This document shows, piece by piece, positions 32,469 through 40,629 of a stretch of DNA of 64,000 bases. The stretch's first letter is position 1, and each line of letters opens with the position of its first letter. Where the stretch lies: contig NZ_JANAVO010000002.1 in NCBI RefSeq assembly GCF_024213555.1, forward strand, positions 698,499-762,498. The letters run 5' to 3'. The notes beneath the pieces are model-generated. The model was not told the DNA's origin. It ran no database searches and worked only from the letters and a program-made list of their open reading frames with translations. This DNA is from Allokutzneria sp. A3M-2-11 16. GTDB taxonomy: Bacteria > Actinomycetota > Actinomycetes > Mycobacteriales > Pseudonocardiaceae. The position numbers were made by a program, and so were the translations under genes.

Positions 32469-32539
32469 CGGTCGTCCTCTGCTCTGGTGGGCTTCTCATC
32501 GGGGTCAGTGCTGGGGTGTCGTGGTTGGTGGGGAAACGG

Positions 32540-33331
32540 TCAGGTGCTGGCGCGTTCGGCGCGTGCGCGGGTTTGGGCGAGCCGGTAGGAGTCGGTCCCG
32601 GTCTCGATGATGGCGCCGCCGAAGGTCAGGCGGTCGACGATGGCGGCGCAGAGCCGGGGGTCGGTGAAGGTCTTGGTCCAGCCGCCGAAGGACTCGTTGG
32701 AGGCGATCGCGACGGAGTTCTTCTCCTCGCGCTCGGTGAGCACCTGGAACAGCAGTTCGGCGCCGCGCCGGTCGAGTTCCATGTAGCCCAGTTCGTCGAT
32801 GCAGAGAAGATCGACGCGGCCGTAGCGGGCGATGGTCTTGGTCAGGATCTTGTCGTCGGCGGCTTCGACCAGTTCGTTGACCAGCTTCGTAGCCAGGGTG
32901 TAGCGGACCCGGAACCCGGCCATGGCGGCCTCGGTGCCGAGTGCGATGAGCAGGTGGGATTTGCCGGTGCCGGAGTCGCCGATCAGGCAGAGCGGCAGCC
33001 CTTTCTTGACCCACTCGCTGGTGGCGAGGGTGTGGATGACCGCTGGGTCGACGTTGGGGTTGGCGTCGAAGTCGAAGGCGCGCAACGACTTCTCACGGGG
33101 GAACGCCGCTGCTTTGATCCGCCGTTCCGAGCGGCGGCGAGCTCGGTCGTCGCATTCGGCCATCAGCAGCTCTGCCAGGAATCCGCGGTAGGACATCTGT
33201 TCGCGGGCCGCGGTTTCGGCCATCTCGCTGAACTGGGCGCGGATCGTCGGTAATCGCAGCATCCGGCATGCCTGGTCGACTGCGGCGTCGGCGGCCTGCT
33301 CGGTGAGTCCCCGGTGACGTGGAGCGCTCAC
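32540..33331 (-). CDS. istB: IS21 transposition helper ATPase
   Basis: This 263-aa AAA+ protein has a Walker A GDSGTGKSHLL (about residues 117-127), Walker B VDLLCIDELGYME, and the IstB pattern YRGFLAELLMAE and SNESFGGWTKTFTDPRL. Its start overlaps the stop of istA by four bases, the coupled arrangement standard for IS21. It selects target DNA and activates the IstA transposase. It appears complete. Confidence 0.95.
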   Translation of the reverse strand: MSAPRHRGLTEQAADAAVDQACRMLRLPTIRAQFSEMAETAAREQMSYRGFLAELLMAECDDRARRRSERRIKAAAFPREKSLRAFDFDANPNVDPAVIHTLATSEWVKKGLPLCLIGDSGTGKSHLLIALGTEAAMAGFRVRYTLATKLVNELVEAADDKILTKTIARYGRVDLLCIDELGYMELDRRGAELLFQVLTEREEKNSVAIASNESFGGWTKTFTDPRLCAAIVDRLTFGGAIIETGTDSYRLAQTRARAERAST

Positions 33332-34953
33332 GGGCTCGTCCCTTCTCCTGAGGTGTGGCCGCGCAACAGCTGGTCATAGATGGCGACCGAGGGCAGCGGC
33401 CGGGTGTCGGAGGGCAGCTGCGTCAGGCGGCGACGGGTCAGCGAGGTGACCTTGCCCGGCGTCGCGAACTCACCGACTGACGCCGTCGCGTCGGTGTCCT
33501 CGCCATCGGCGGCCTTGCGTGCCTCCAGAGCGACCGCGTCGGCGGTCAGCGCCCCGACGCGCAACGCGGTGGCAAGTCCCGCGACCACGTGCTCGTGGGC
33601 CATGTGCCGGTGCAGCAGAAGGACTTCGATCAGCGCGCGGGTGCCGACGGTCTCGCCGTGGACCTTGTTCGCCTCAGCCCACCATGCGTCGTGCACCGGG
33701 GTGAACTTGCCCGCCGAGCGGGCCTGTTCCAGTGCGGTCGCCCCGGGCAGCGCGCCGGGCTTGCGCACCAGCGCCTCCAGGTAGTGGTCCAGCTCCAGGC
33801 GGGTGCCGCCCTTGGCCAGCAGGCGTTCGTGCCGGGCGACTTCGATGCGACTGTCGTAGACGACCAGCTCGGAGGCGTGCAGCAGGACCCGCACTCGCCG
33901 CCCGATCAACCTCACCGGCACCGAGTAATGGTTGGTGCGGACGCTGATCTGGCTGTAGCGGTCGACCTGCGGGGTGAACCAGCGCCCGGTCTCGAACGGC
34001 TCGTCCGGCAACGCCCGCAGCAACGGCTTCTCGACGGCGAACATCTCGCCGATCGTGCGGGCCCGCAGGCCGATCCGGCGGGCCTCGTCGGCGGTGTCCC
34101 ACTCATCGATCATGGCGTTCAGCTCGGCCAGCGAGTCGACCTCGGGGACCGGGACCAGGTGGTTGCGGCGGAACCAGCCGATCTGCCCTTCCACCCCGCC
34201 TTTCTCGTGTGCCCCTTCGATTCCGGGTTGGCAGTAGAAGGGCTCGACGCCGTGGTGCGACCGGAACGCCGTCCACCGCTCGGTTTCCACCCGTTGCCGG
34301 GAGAACCCCAGCACCTGGGCGACCGCGGACTTGAGGTTGTCGTAGCGGAGCTTGCCGGTGGGCACCCCGCCGAGCACCCTGAAGGCGTGGACGTGGCCCT
34401 CGAAGAACGCCTCCTGTCCACCGGATGCGGAGATCCGGTGCACCGCCCTGCCGGAGAAGGACAGGCGCAGGCAGAACAGGAAACAGCTGACCTGTTCCCC
34501 GCGCAGCCGCACCATGACCTCACCGAAGTCGACCTCGGCCTCCGCGCCGGGCAGGTGGGTCTGCGGGATGAACACGTTCACCGGCTCCCGACCGGTCTCG
34601 GTCCTGATCTCCGGTTTCCGCGTCGCGACATAGGCGCGCACGACTTGGTAGGACACCTCGGTCATCGCGTGCTCGTCGATCAGCCGGGCGAAGATCCGCG
34701 TCACGGTGTGCCGCTGCTTGCGGGGCGCGTCCAGATCCGCCCGCAGGATCGCGTCGATCACCGGCTTGAAGGGGTCGAGCTTGGAGGCCCGGGGCGGGTA
34801 CTTCTTCCGTTCCTGCGGCCAGGCCGAGGACATCGCCTGGGTGACCGTGCGCCAGCCCACGCCGTACTTACGCTCGATCGCGCGGCCCGACATCCCCGCC
34901 CGGGCGTCCCGGCGGATCGCGGCGTAGAGCTCGACCTTCGACATGGGCGGCAT
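33328..34953 (-). CDS. istA: IS21-family transposase
   Basis: This 541-aa transposase begins with a helix-turn-helix (VELYAAIRRDARAGMSGRAI), followed by a second DNA-binding region and an rve-type catalytic core: AEVDFGEVMVRL gives the first Asp, KLRYDNLKSAV the second, and the acidic region GIEGAHEKGGVEGQIGWFRR the Glu. A C-terminal beta domain follows (YSVPVRLIGRRVRVLLHASE). GAGGAG precedes the ATG at 34953. No frameshift is visible, so the element may be active. Confidence 0.95.
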   Translation of the reverse strand: MPPMSKVELYAAIRRDARAGMSGRAIERKYGVGWRTVTQAMSSAWPQERKKYPPRASKLDPFKPVIDAILRADLDAPRKQRHTVTRIFARLIDEHAMTEVSYQVVRAYVATRKPEIRTETGREPVNVFIPQTHLPGAEAEVDFGEVMVRLRGEQVSCFLFCLRLSFSGRAVHRISASGGQEAFFEGHVHAFRVLGGVPTGKLRYDNLKSAVAQVLGFSRQRVETERWTAFRSHHGVEPFYCQPGIEGAHEKGGVEGQIGWFRRNHLVPVPEVDSLAELNAMIDEWDTADEARRIGLRARTIGEMFAVEKPLLRALPDEPFETGRWFTPQVDRYSQISVRTNHYSVPVRLIGRRVRVLLHASELVVYDSRIEVARHERLLAKGGTRLELDHYLEALVRKPGALPGATALEQARSAGKFTPVHDAWWAEANKVHGETVGTRALIEVLLLHRHMAHEHVVAGLATALRVGALTADAVALEARKAADGEDTDATASVGEFATPGKVTSLTRRRLTQLPSDTRPLPSVAIYDQLLRGHTSGEGTSP

Positions 34954-35102
34954 AGGCGCTCCTCATCCCGAGCACGCCCATGCTCCCACCGCAAGCACCC
35001 AGGTGACGTCACAATTCACCGACACGAACTTCCGCCGGAGCCCAGTGCTGTCGTCGTTGCCTGACAACCGACGTCGAAGTTCACGTACAAAGCCACCAGC
35101 TC

Positions 35103-35198
35103 GACGCCGAAACCATCGCCAAAGCCGTTCGTACCGCCATCAACGACTCACTCATGCACGTGGACATCACCGTGTCCAACCGCACCGACACCAACTGA
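35103..35198 (+). pseudogene. Detached 3' end of the endolysin gene
   Basis: If the IS and one copy of the target repeat are removed, the endolysin frame continues from ADKHQL into DAETIAKAVRTAINDSLMHV and ends DITVSNRTDTN with TGA at 35196-35198. The sequence has no start of its own. The perfect reading-frame match across the repeat shows that this is the remnant of the interrupted gene. The 31 residues would form an amphipathic tail, often used in endolysins for oligomerisation. Confidence 0.85.
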
Positions 35199-35209
35199 AA
35201 GGACCCCAG

Positions 35210-35431
35210 TTGAACTTCCTGCGTGACCTCGCCGAGCGCGTCCTGGGCGCCGCCTCCGCCGCCGCCGTGACCGCCATCGGCGGCAACGCCGTCTCCCTCT
35301 GGGACATCAACGGCCACGCCGTCCTCGGTGTCGCCCTCGGCGCTGGACTTCTCTCCGCACTCAAGGGGTTCGCCGCTCGATTCGTCGGCAATCCCGACAC
35401 GGCGGCTCTCCTGAGGCGTAACGCGAACTGA
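35210..35431 (+). CDS. Holin (small membrane protein)
   Basis: The 73-aa product starts with TTG at 35210 after GAAAGGA. It has two membrane segments (AASAAAVTAIGG and AVLGVALGAGLLSALKGFAA) and a charged end, RFVGNPDTAALLRRNAN. The sequence resembles r1t-type holins of actinophages that permit the endolysin to reach the wall. It is the last gene of the lysis module, directly before a strong terminator. The IS upstream lies on the opposite strand and probably reduces its transcription. Confidence 0.85.
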   Translation: MNFLRDLAERVLGAASAAAVTAIGGNAVSLWDINGHAVLGVALGAGLLSALKGFAARFVGNPDTAALLRRNAN

Positions 35432-35478
35432 GACACAGCGCTAATGGCGTTCGCGACAGAACCGCAGTCGACACCGTG

Positions 35479-35527
35479 AGTAAAGGCCCCGCGTTCCGCA
35501 TCTTTAGCGGAGCGCGGGGCCTTTACT
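35479..35527. terminator. Strong bidirectional terminator between lysis and cargo regions
   Basis: A 21-bp stem with one G-U pair runs from AGTAAAGGCCCCGCG (35479) to its complement ending at 35527, closing a 7-base loop, ATCTTTA. It separates the rightward late operon from the convergent regulator gene that ends at 35553. Confidence 0.88.
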
Positions 35528-35552
35528 GCATTTAAAATGACCTCATATCATT

Positions 35553-36737
35553 TCAAAGGCGCACGCCAACCCATGCACTGAAGTTTGACAGTGAATCCGT
35601 CTGTGACCGCTCAGCCATTGCGATCCCTCTAAGGGTTTCGCGGACCTGTGGGTGAAGTCGGGTCTGTTGCGGGGCAGCCTTCCTTGCCCGATTAAGCGCC
35701 GCAAGAGATTTGCGCGGTTCGCCCATGAGCAGAAAAGCTCGTGCTGTATCTTGCCAATGGTGCCCTTGTCGTGGCGGCGCCATATCCTTGGGAAGCTTCA
35801 GCTTCCATCCATCAAGGGCAGCCTTGGCGTATTCGCCAATCTCCAAGTTTACGGCCACATTATGTACGCCAACGTTTCCGATACCAAAGAGCGTGCCGTA
35901 GGCGTCCGATTCACCCTCTACGCGTCGAGCAAGGTCGGCAGCCTCGGACAGGTGATCCAATGCAAGGTCGCGTCGGCGCCCACGGACTGCAACAATGGCG
36001 CCACAAAGGTGGCCGTAACCACGTACAGCGAGCGATTCTTGCGAGTCTCCGGCCGCCGCTTCTGCTCCTTCTTCAACGAGCGAAAGCGCGAGATCATAGC
36101 CGTCGTGGTACATGAGAATACGGGCACGTTTGATCTTCGCTTGTGCCGCAAACAGTGGGTCATCAGCCTTTACCGCTACGGACTCAAGCATGTCGAGTGA
36201 AGGCGCAGCGAGCGACATGAAGCCAAACCGTCTACACAAGCGTTCCGTGAGCACGTAGGCGGCGGACAGCAAGGCATTTGCACGTCCACGTTCGCCGTCA
36301 GAGTTGGATGCATGGACCGCGCCGTAAAGGCGACGAATAAGTGGCGTTAACTCAGCAAGAGCTTGGCGCCCCTTGTCGTTGCGGTACAGTCGCTCAAGGC
36401 GTTCCATTTTGGAAGCTAGAATATCCAGCGAGCCAGGCTCCTCGGCCCGAACATATTTGCCTTCGGCTAGCAGTGCCTGAAGCTCAGGCATTCCAACTAG
36501 CGGACCTTCTTCGTCTAAAGTTTCCCGATAGGGAGTATTGGTGAGACGTTGCTGGTCCACATGAAGAAAGCGGCACGCGGCTGCGATATATGCAGGTGAA
36601 GCCGGTTCGTGCCCGGACTCGACTTTAGTCACCGTGGAAATCGAATAGCTCGCCAAAGCTGCATACTGTTGCTGGGTTAACCCCGCCAGCTTTCTTGCGG
36701 CTGCGATGTTCTGACCGATGCTGCGGTCGTCTGGCAC
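35553..36737 (-). CDS. XRE-family regulator with C-terminal TPR-like domain
   Basis: The 394-aa product has an N-terminal helix-turn-helix (residues 7-60: SIGQNIAAARKLAGLTQQQY, then SISTVTKVESGHEPASPAYI). A long helical repeat region follows with TPR-like pairs such as AQAKIKRARILMYHDGYDLA and AARAFLLMGEPRKSLAALNR-type helices. Proteins of this plan in actinomycetes bind a small molecule or partner protein and control adjacent genes. GTG at 36737 is preferred because GGGAGG lies at good distance. Its G+C is lower than that of the phage core. It diverges from the operon at 36959. Confidence 0.85.
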   Translation of the reverse strand: MPDDRSIGQNIAAARKLAGLTQQQYAALASYSISTVTKVESGHEPASPAYIAAACRFLHVDQQRLTNTPYRETLDEEGPLVGMPELQALLAEGKYVRAEEPGSLDILASKMERLERLYRNDKGRQALAELTPLIRRLYGAVHASNSDGERGRANALLSAAYVLTERLCRRFGFMSLAAPSLDMLESVAVKADDPLFAAQAKIKRARILMYHDGYDLALSLVEEGAEAAAGDSQESLAVRGYGHLCGAIVAVRGRRRDLALDHLSEAADLARRVEGESDAYGTLFGIGNVGVHNVAVNLEIGEYAKAALDGWKLKLPKDMAPPRQGHHWQDTARAFLLMGEPRKSLAALNRARKAAPQQTRLHPQVRETLRGIAMAERSQTDSLSNFSAWVGVRL

Positions 36738-36958
36738 GGTGGGCCTCCCGGTAGGGGTCGGGGTGCTCCCTTCAGGGTACTGCGCGTCCCGTTCATCCAA
36801 ACGGACTGAAAGTCAACTGAAAGTCACGGCGCTGTGATCCGACTTACGTTCGTCGGGCAGCGGGGCCGCAGTCGCTTAGGCCCAGCAAGAGCGCGCTTCG
36901 GCGGCGCTCCTGCGGCCCTGCTGCATCCATCGGAGTAGATGCGGCAGCGGGGGGCGAC
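36738..36958. promoter_or_regulatory. Divergent promoter region with tandem 11-bp repeats
   Basis: ACTGAAAGTCA occurs twice in direct tandem at 36805-36815 and 36816-36826. On the minus strand this gives two adjacent TTGACT/GTGACT-like hexamers, so one copy may also serve as the -35 of the regulator gene. The repeat is a natural candidate for binding by the XRE/TPR regulator. Confidence 0.45.
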
Positions 36959-37405
36959 GTGGACCGAGCAGACCGTGACAAGTGGGTTGCCAAGGGCACC
37001 CAGATCGCGCTTCAGGAACTGATCATGAGCGAGGAGTGGTGGCTTCACGGCTTCGGCAACCGCGCGAGGGACTGGCAGCCGGACGTCATTGCTGTGACTC
37101 GACTGTGGCAGCACACGGCCGATGTCGTGGTGCTGCACTCCGAGGAGCGGGCAGTTGCGTACCGCGCTCCGGAGATCGAGGGCAACGGGACCAGGTTCGC
37201 CCCCCGGATCGTGACTTGGATCTTTGCGGGGGCTGCCGTTGACGCCCTACGCGCCATGCTGCGGCTACCGCTCCCTGGTTCGGAGTCCGAGCCCTATGCG
37301 CCTACGGCCTTTCCAAGTTCGTCCGGAATACCCAATGCGCTGCTCTCGCTCGAAGTCGTGAAGCCGCTCCGCACCTCCTGTTCGTCTACACAGGACAGAC
37401 GATGA
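36959..37405 (+). CDS. Hypothetical protein divergent from the XRE/TPR regulator
   Basis: I do not recognise the family. GTG at 36959 begins DRADRDKWVAKGTQIALQEL, then IMSEEWWLHGFGNRARDWQP and VIAVTRLWQHTADVVVLHSE, a compact alpha-beta protein with several tryptophans. The C-terminus is Ser/Pro-rich. It overlaps the next gene by four bases. It is the first gene of a three-gene coupled operon opposite the regulator, and is likely under that regulator's control. Confidence 0.6.
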   Translation: MDRADRDKWVAKGTQIALQELIMSEEWWLHGFGNRARDWQPDVIAVTRLWQHTADVVVLHSEERAVAYRAPEIEGNGTRFAPRIVTWIFAGAAVDALRAMLRLPLPGSESEPYAPTAFPSSSGIPNALLSLEVVKPLRTSCSSTQDRR

Positions 37406-37746
37406 GCACGGCCGCCATGGTGGAGATGTGGGTAAAGGTCGCCGTCACTCTCGTGTGCATCGCGCTCGTGCTCACGGTCGTTGCGTACCGCATCGGTGTG
37501 GGGCCAACGGGAATCATCGTGTGGCTTCGGCGACTCCTGCGCATCCGTACTGATCGCGTGGCAGTGCCGAGAAGTGACGGCGCTCCTCACCCTGCTCCCG
37601 AAGTCCCACATCCTCGCAGCGCACCTGACGCGAACGAGGCTGTCACTTCGCCCACTCTCGTGCGGGTGGTCTCCGGTGGTCGGTCGCATGTGCTTGTGGA
37701 TCTCACCGGACACGTTCGCGACGGCAGAGACAGGAATAAGCGGTGA
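37402..37746 (+). CDS. Small membrane protein, 114 aa
   Basis: ATG at 37402 overlaps the previous stop (ATGA). One membrane segment lies near the N-terminus (WVKVAVTLVCIALVLTVVAY), followed by a basic stop-transfer stretch (WLRRLLRIRTDRVAV) and a cytoplasmic tail rich in Pro and His, with VVSGGRSHVLVDLTGHVRDG at the end. There is no known family. It overlaps the next gene by four bases, so the three genes are probably co-translated. Confidence 0.6.
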   Translation: MSTAAMVEMWVKVAVTLVCIALVLTVVAYRIGVGPTGIIVWLRRLLRIRTDRVAVPRSDGAPHPAPEVPHPRSAPDANEAVTSPTLVRVVSGGRSHVLVDLTGHVRDGRDRNKR

Positions 37747-38057
37747 GCGCGGCGTGGATGGTCGCGGTGTTGACGGTCGCGTGGCTAAGCGGCGGCGGGT
37801 ATCTCGCGGTGGCCGTGCTCGCCGAGTCCTCCGGCCACACGGCGCGGTCATGGGTCACCGGGTGGACGACGCGGCGTTCCACGCGAGCGGTCCGCGCACG
37901 ATGGGCGCGGACAGGTGGCCGTGTCGGGGGACACGGAACCCCTTGCAGCGCAAGGGGATTGGCACAGGTGGTGCACGTAGTGACAGCGGATAGTCGCCGT
38001 GCTGAGCGCTGGGAGTCGGAGCACGTCTCGTACTTCGGCTCCCAGCACGCCGCGTAG
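37743..38057 (+). CDS. Small membrane protein, 104 aa
   Basis: GTG at 37743 overlaps the preceding stop. An N-terminal hydrophobic segment (AAWMVAVLTVAWLSGGGYLA) may be a membrane anchor or signal. The rest is strongly basic (RRSTRAVRARWARTGGRVGG), ending ERWESEHVSYFGSQHAA. I cannot name a family. Together with the two genes before it, it forms a small membrane-linked module in the cargo region. Its stop is 114 bases before the protease gene. Confidence 0.5.
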   Translation: MSAAWMVAVLTVAWLSGGGYLAVAVLAESSGHTARSWVTGWTTRRSTRAVRARWARTGGRVGGHGTPCSARGLAQVVHVVTADSRRAERWESEHVSYFGSQHAA

Positions 38058-38171
38058 CGCACCAACCGAGGGGCAGACCACGAGTGATCAACGCACCATC
38101 GTGGACCACTCCCAAGACCCTGCATAGGCATCCAGGCGCGTGCCTGGAGTTGTTGCGACACAAGAGGAACA

Positions 38172-39014
38172 GTGAAGAGACGACACATCAGATCGACCGT
38201 TGCTGCGTCGCTAGGGCTAATGCTCGCGGCGACGTGCCCGGCGGCAGCCGACGACGCGTCCGCACGGATCATCGGCGGCACGCCGTCGGAATCCCGGTCC
38301 TACGCGGTCGCGATGCAGTTCGACCGCCACGGCGAGAAGGACTTTCACTACTGCGGTGGCACGCTGATCTCATCGGATGTGGTGCTGACTGCCGCCCACT
38401 GCGTGGATGCGCGTCTCGGTGCACCGCCGATCGATCAGGTGCACGTGCGGGTTGGTCACCGTGACCAAGCGCAGGGCTTCTACGCGCGGGCGGTCGCGAC
38501 GGCAACCACCGGGTTCTCGATCTCCCCGCCCGGCCGCGACATCGCGTTGATCAAGCTGGACCGCCGGGTTCCGCACCGGCCCGCCCTGGTCGGCACCTCC
38601 CCAGGCAAGACCGGCATCGCGTTGACCGCGATCGGATGGGGACGCACACGGCCGGACAACACCGGTCCGTCATCCCGAATCCTGATGCAAGCCAACGTCT
38701 CAGTGCTCCCGACAGCCGAGTGCAAGCCCGGTCTGATCGGAACGGCCGAAGTCTGCGCCCAAGGCATCCACGGCCAAGGCGTGTGCGCCGGGGACTCCGG
38801 CACCGGCCTGTTGCGCAGCTACGGACACGGGCGCTTTGAAGCCGTGGTGGGACTCGCCTCGCGGGGAACCGGCGGCGGGAAGTGCGGCACCGCCCCGGAC
38901 ATCCACACCGACGTGACCAAGTACCTGCGGTGGATCTACACCACCGCCGCCCGCATGGGCGCCCAGGCACCGCTCGATGAAGACGACGTCACTCGTCTCA
39001 CAGCGGTGAGCTGA
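38172..39014 (+). CDS. Secreted S1-family (chymotrypsin-like) serine protease
   Basis: The 280-aa precursor has a Sec signal peptide (basic start, hydrophobic ASLGLMLAATCPAAA). The mature enzyme probably begins at IIGGTPSE. The catalytic triad is His76 in TAAHC, Asp123 in GRDIALIKL and Ser209 in GDSGTG, with disulfide Cys pairs. The residue six before the Ser, which sets S1 specificity, is Gly and not Asp, so it should not prefer Lys or Arg. GTG at 38172 has AGAGGAA upstream. A terminator follows. It is an unusual secreted gene for a prophage and would act outside the lysogen. Confidence 0.9.
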   Translation: MKRRHIRSTVAASLGLMLAATCPAAADDASARIIGGTPSESRSYAVAMQFDRHGEKDFHYCGGTLISSDVVLTAAHCVDARLGAPPIDQVHVRVGHRDQAQGFYARAVATATTGFSISPPGRDIALIKLDRRVPHRPALVGTSPGKTGIALTAIGWGRTRPDNTGPSSRILMQANVSVLPTAECKPGLIGTAEVCAQGIHGQGVCAGDSGTGLLRSYGHGRFEAVVGLASRGTGGGKCGTAPDIHTDVTKYLRWIYTTAARMGAQAPLDEDDVTRLTAVS

Positions 39015-39019
39015 CCACG

Positions 39020-39057
39020 TGGGGACGGCCCTGACCCCGACAAGGGCCGTCCCCACC
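39020..39057. terminator. Terminator after the protease gene
   Basis: GTGGGGACGGCCCT (39020-39033) pairs perfectly with AGGGCCGTCCCCAC (39044-39057) around 10 bases. It ends the protease transcript and makes the following genes an independent unit. Confidence 0.82.
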
Positions 39058-39097
39058 TTCCCGGTGCCAGGTAACGAAAACAAGCTAGGGGATACCA

Positions 39098-39610
39098 GTG
39101 GCAGTTGAGCGTTACGCCGAGCTGTGCGACCCGAGAGGCTTCATTGCCCCGCACGTGTGGGTGCAGAACGAGATGGGCATCAGCGTCCCGTCAACCGCCT
39201 GCGCTGAAACCATCTCCGTGGACTACCGCCCCCCGAACGCCGCCAAGGACGAGTTGTCGCTGACGTACCAGCCGTTCGCGTTCTTCACAGCGCTGAAAGT
39301 GATGAACACCGCTGGCACGGCATGGCTGGCTCAACACGGCTCGCCGGAACAAGCACATGAGAAGTGGCCCAACTCTCCCTACGAGTCCTCACACGCGCGA
39401 CTCGCCCGCATACGCGAACTCGATGTGCTCAGCCCAGCCCACCGGCGGCTGCTTGACGACATCGCCACGGCGGCGGACAACTCGCTAGGCCCGGTCGGTC
39501 TCAACCACGTCGTTCCTCTGGCACGCGCTCTTATCCGCTGCGCCAAAGAAGACACACGGCATACCTCCGGCTACGTCCCGGCAAACACGGATGCTGACGG
39601 GCCTGAGTAG
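39098..39610 (+). CDS. Hypothetical protein, 170 aa
   Basis: I do not recognise the family. GTG at 39098 follows TAGGGGAT. The product starts AVERYAELCDPRGFIAPHVW and contains TYQPFAFFTALKVMNTAGTA and SHARLARIRELDVLSPAHRR. It is mostly helical with an N-terminal beta region, and has no signal peptide or membrane segment. It lies between the protease and the glycosylase, in the same direction, with 185 bases before the next gene, so it may or may not be part of that operon. Confidence 0.6.
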   Translation: MAVERYAELCDPRGFIAPHVWVQNEMGISVPSTACAETISVDYRPPNAAKDELSLTYQPFAFFTALKVMNTAGTAWLAQHGSPEQAHEKWPNSPYESSHARLARIRELDVLSPAHRRLLDDIATAADNSLGPVGLNHVVPLARALIRCAKEDTRHTSGYVPANTDADGPE

Positions 39611-39795
39611 CGACGGCTCCCGAAGCCGGGATAGGCGCGCGTTATCGGTGCGATCCGGGGCCGAGCACTACCCCCGTCGGAACTTCCTATCAGAGAGCCC
39701 GCACCACAAGCCGCCCTCTCACATCGCGCCGATCCGGCACACGCCGGAATCGGGCTCACCCCAAGCTGAGGTGGTGCCGAAGGAAGGATGACTAC

Positions 39796-40629
39796 ATGAA
39801 CGAGGCAAGGAAGGGAGCACTGATGACGGGGCTTGCGATGTTGGACCATCCCGCGTGGCGGATCGGCCACACTGGCACGGCAGTGCGAGCGGTGCGGGTT
39901 GGTGACGCCGTGTGGCTCGCCTTGGTTGTGCCGGACGGTGGGATCGGGTGCGCGCTGGCGAGAGGCTCTGAGAGTGCCCCGTCGGTGGATGTGTTCGCTC
40001 CCGCATCCGTGAGCGGTCCGGCCGAGCTGATTGGCCCGCTGTGCGAGGCGGGACCGGTGGTGCGGCTACGCAATCCGGACTTGTGGGACGCGCTGGGCAC
40101 CTCGGTGATCCGTCAGGTGATCTCGGCACCGCAGGCGCGCAAGCTGCACCGGATGTTCTGCGAGCAGTTCGGCGACCGTATCGACACACCGCATGGGCCG
40201 GTGTGGTTGTTCCCTTCCCCGGAGACCGTGCTAGGTCTGCCCGACCGTGACATTGACGCCCTGGGGCTGAAGTTCCATCGCCCCAAGCTGCGCACCGCAG
40301 CACGGGCGTATGGCGAGTTCGGGCAGAAGTGGGCTGAGTTGGAACCAGCCCGCCTAGTGACCGAGGTGCAGGGGGTACGTGGGATCGGGCCGTGGACGGC
40401 CGCCGCGACCGGCGCCGACGTCAGTAACGACTTTGCCTTGTACCCGTACACCGATCTTGCGGTGCGCAAGTGGGCGCGGCACATAGCTCCGAGCCTGCCC
40501 TGGCCCGATACGAAGGACGTCCAGGGGTTCGGCGCGCTGTGGAAACGGTGGGCGGGTGAGCGCCTGTCGGAGTTGACGGCGCTCACGCTTGCATGGGGAG
40601 TACGACATGCCGCAGGAGCCGCAGTCTGA
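39796..40629 (+). CDS. AlkA-like HhH-GPD DNA glycosylase-type protein
   Basis: The C-terminal half shows the helix-hairpin-helix with Gly/Pro loop, VQGVRGIGPWTAAATGADVS, and the catalytic-type Asp in LYPYTDLAVRKWA (Asp220). An N-terminal beta-rich domain and a middle LGTSVIRQVISAPQARKLHR helix match the AlkA layout. Members of this family remove damaged bases, but some have unknown substrates. The start at 39796 has GGAAGG upstream; ATG at 39823 is also well served. The radical SAM gene begins 23 bases before its stop, so the two are translated together. Confidence 0.85.
   Translation: MNEARKGALMTGLAMLDHPAWRIGHTGTAVRAVRVGDAVWLALVVPDGGIGCALARGSESAPSVDVFAPASVSGPAELIGPLCEAGPVVRLRNPDLWDALGTSVIRQVISAPQARKLHRMFCEQFGDRIDTPHGPVWLFPSPETVLGLPDRDIDALGLKFHRPKLRTAARAYGEFGQKWAELEPARLVTEVQGVRGIGPWTAAATGADVSNDFALYPYTDLAVRKWARHIAPSLPWPDTKDVQGFGALWKRWAGERLSELTALTLAWGVRHAAGAAV

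Larger units (their letters stand above)
32116..35095 (-). mobile_element. IS21-family insertion sequence
   Basis: The 2,980-bp element carries istA and istB on the minus strand plus a third small gene. The ends read TGATTTTG (32116) and, as reverse complement, TGGCTTTG (35095), that is TG...CA termini, and CCAGCTC is duplicated at 32109-32115 and 35096-35102. The repeat could be read as up to nine bases. Subterminal inverted repeats TGTCGGTGAA...GACGTCAC lie at 32190-32211 and 35003-35024 (19 of 22 match), and GACGTCAC is repeated three times at the left end, as expected for IstA binding sites. Confidence 0.88.

Noticed and set aside
38084..38464. 126-aa rightward frame before and into the protease gene
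   Set aside because: It reads another frame of the protease gene, and the signal peptide frame is the convincing one.
39611..39795. Possible small gene between 39098 gene and glycosylase
   Set aside because: The 66-aa frame at 39591 overlaps the upstream gene and has no ribosome site; the gap is probably a promoter region.
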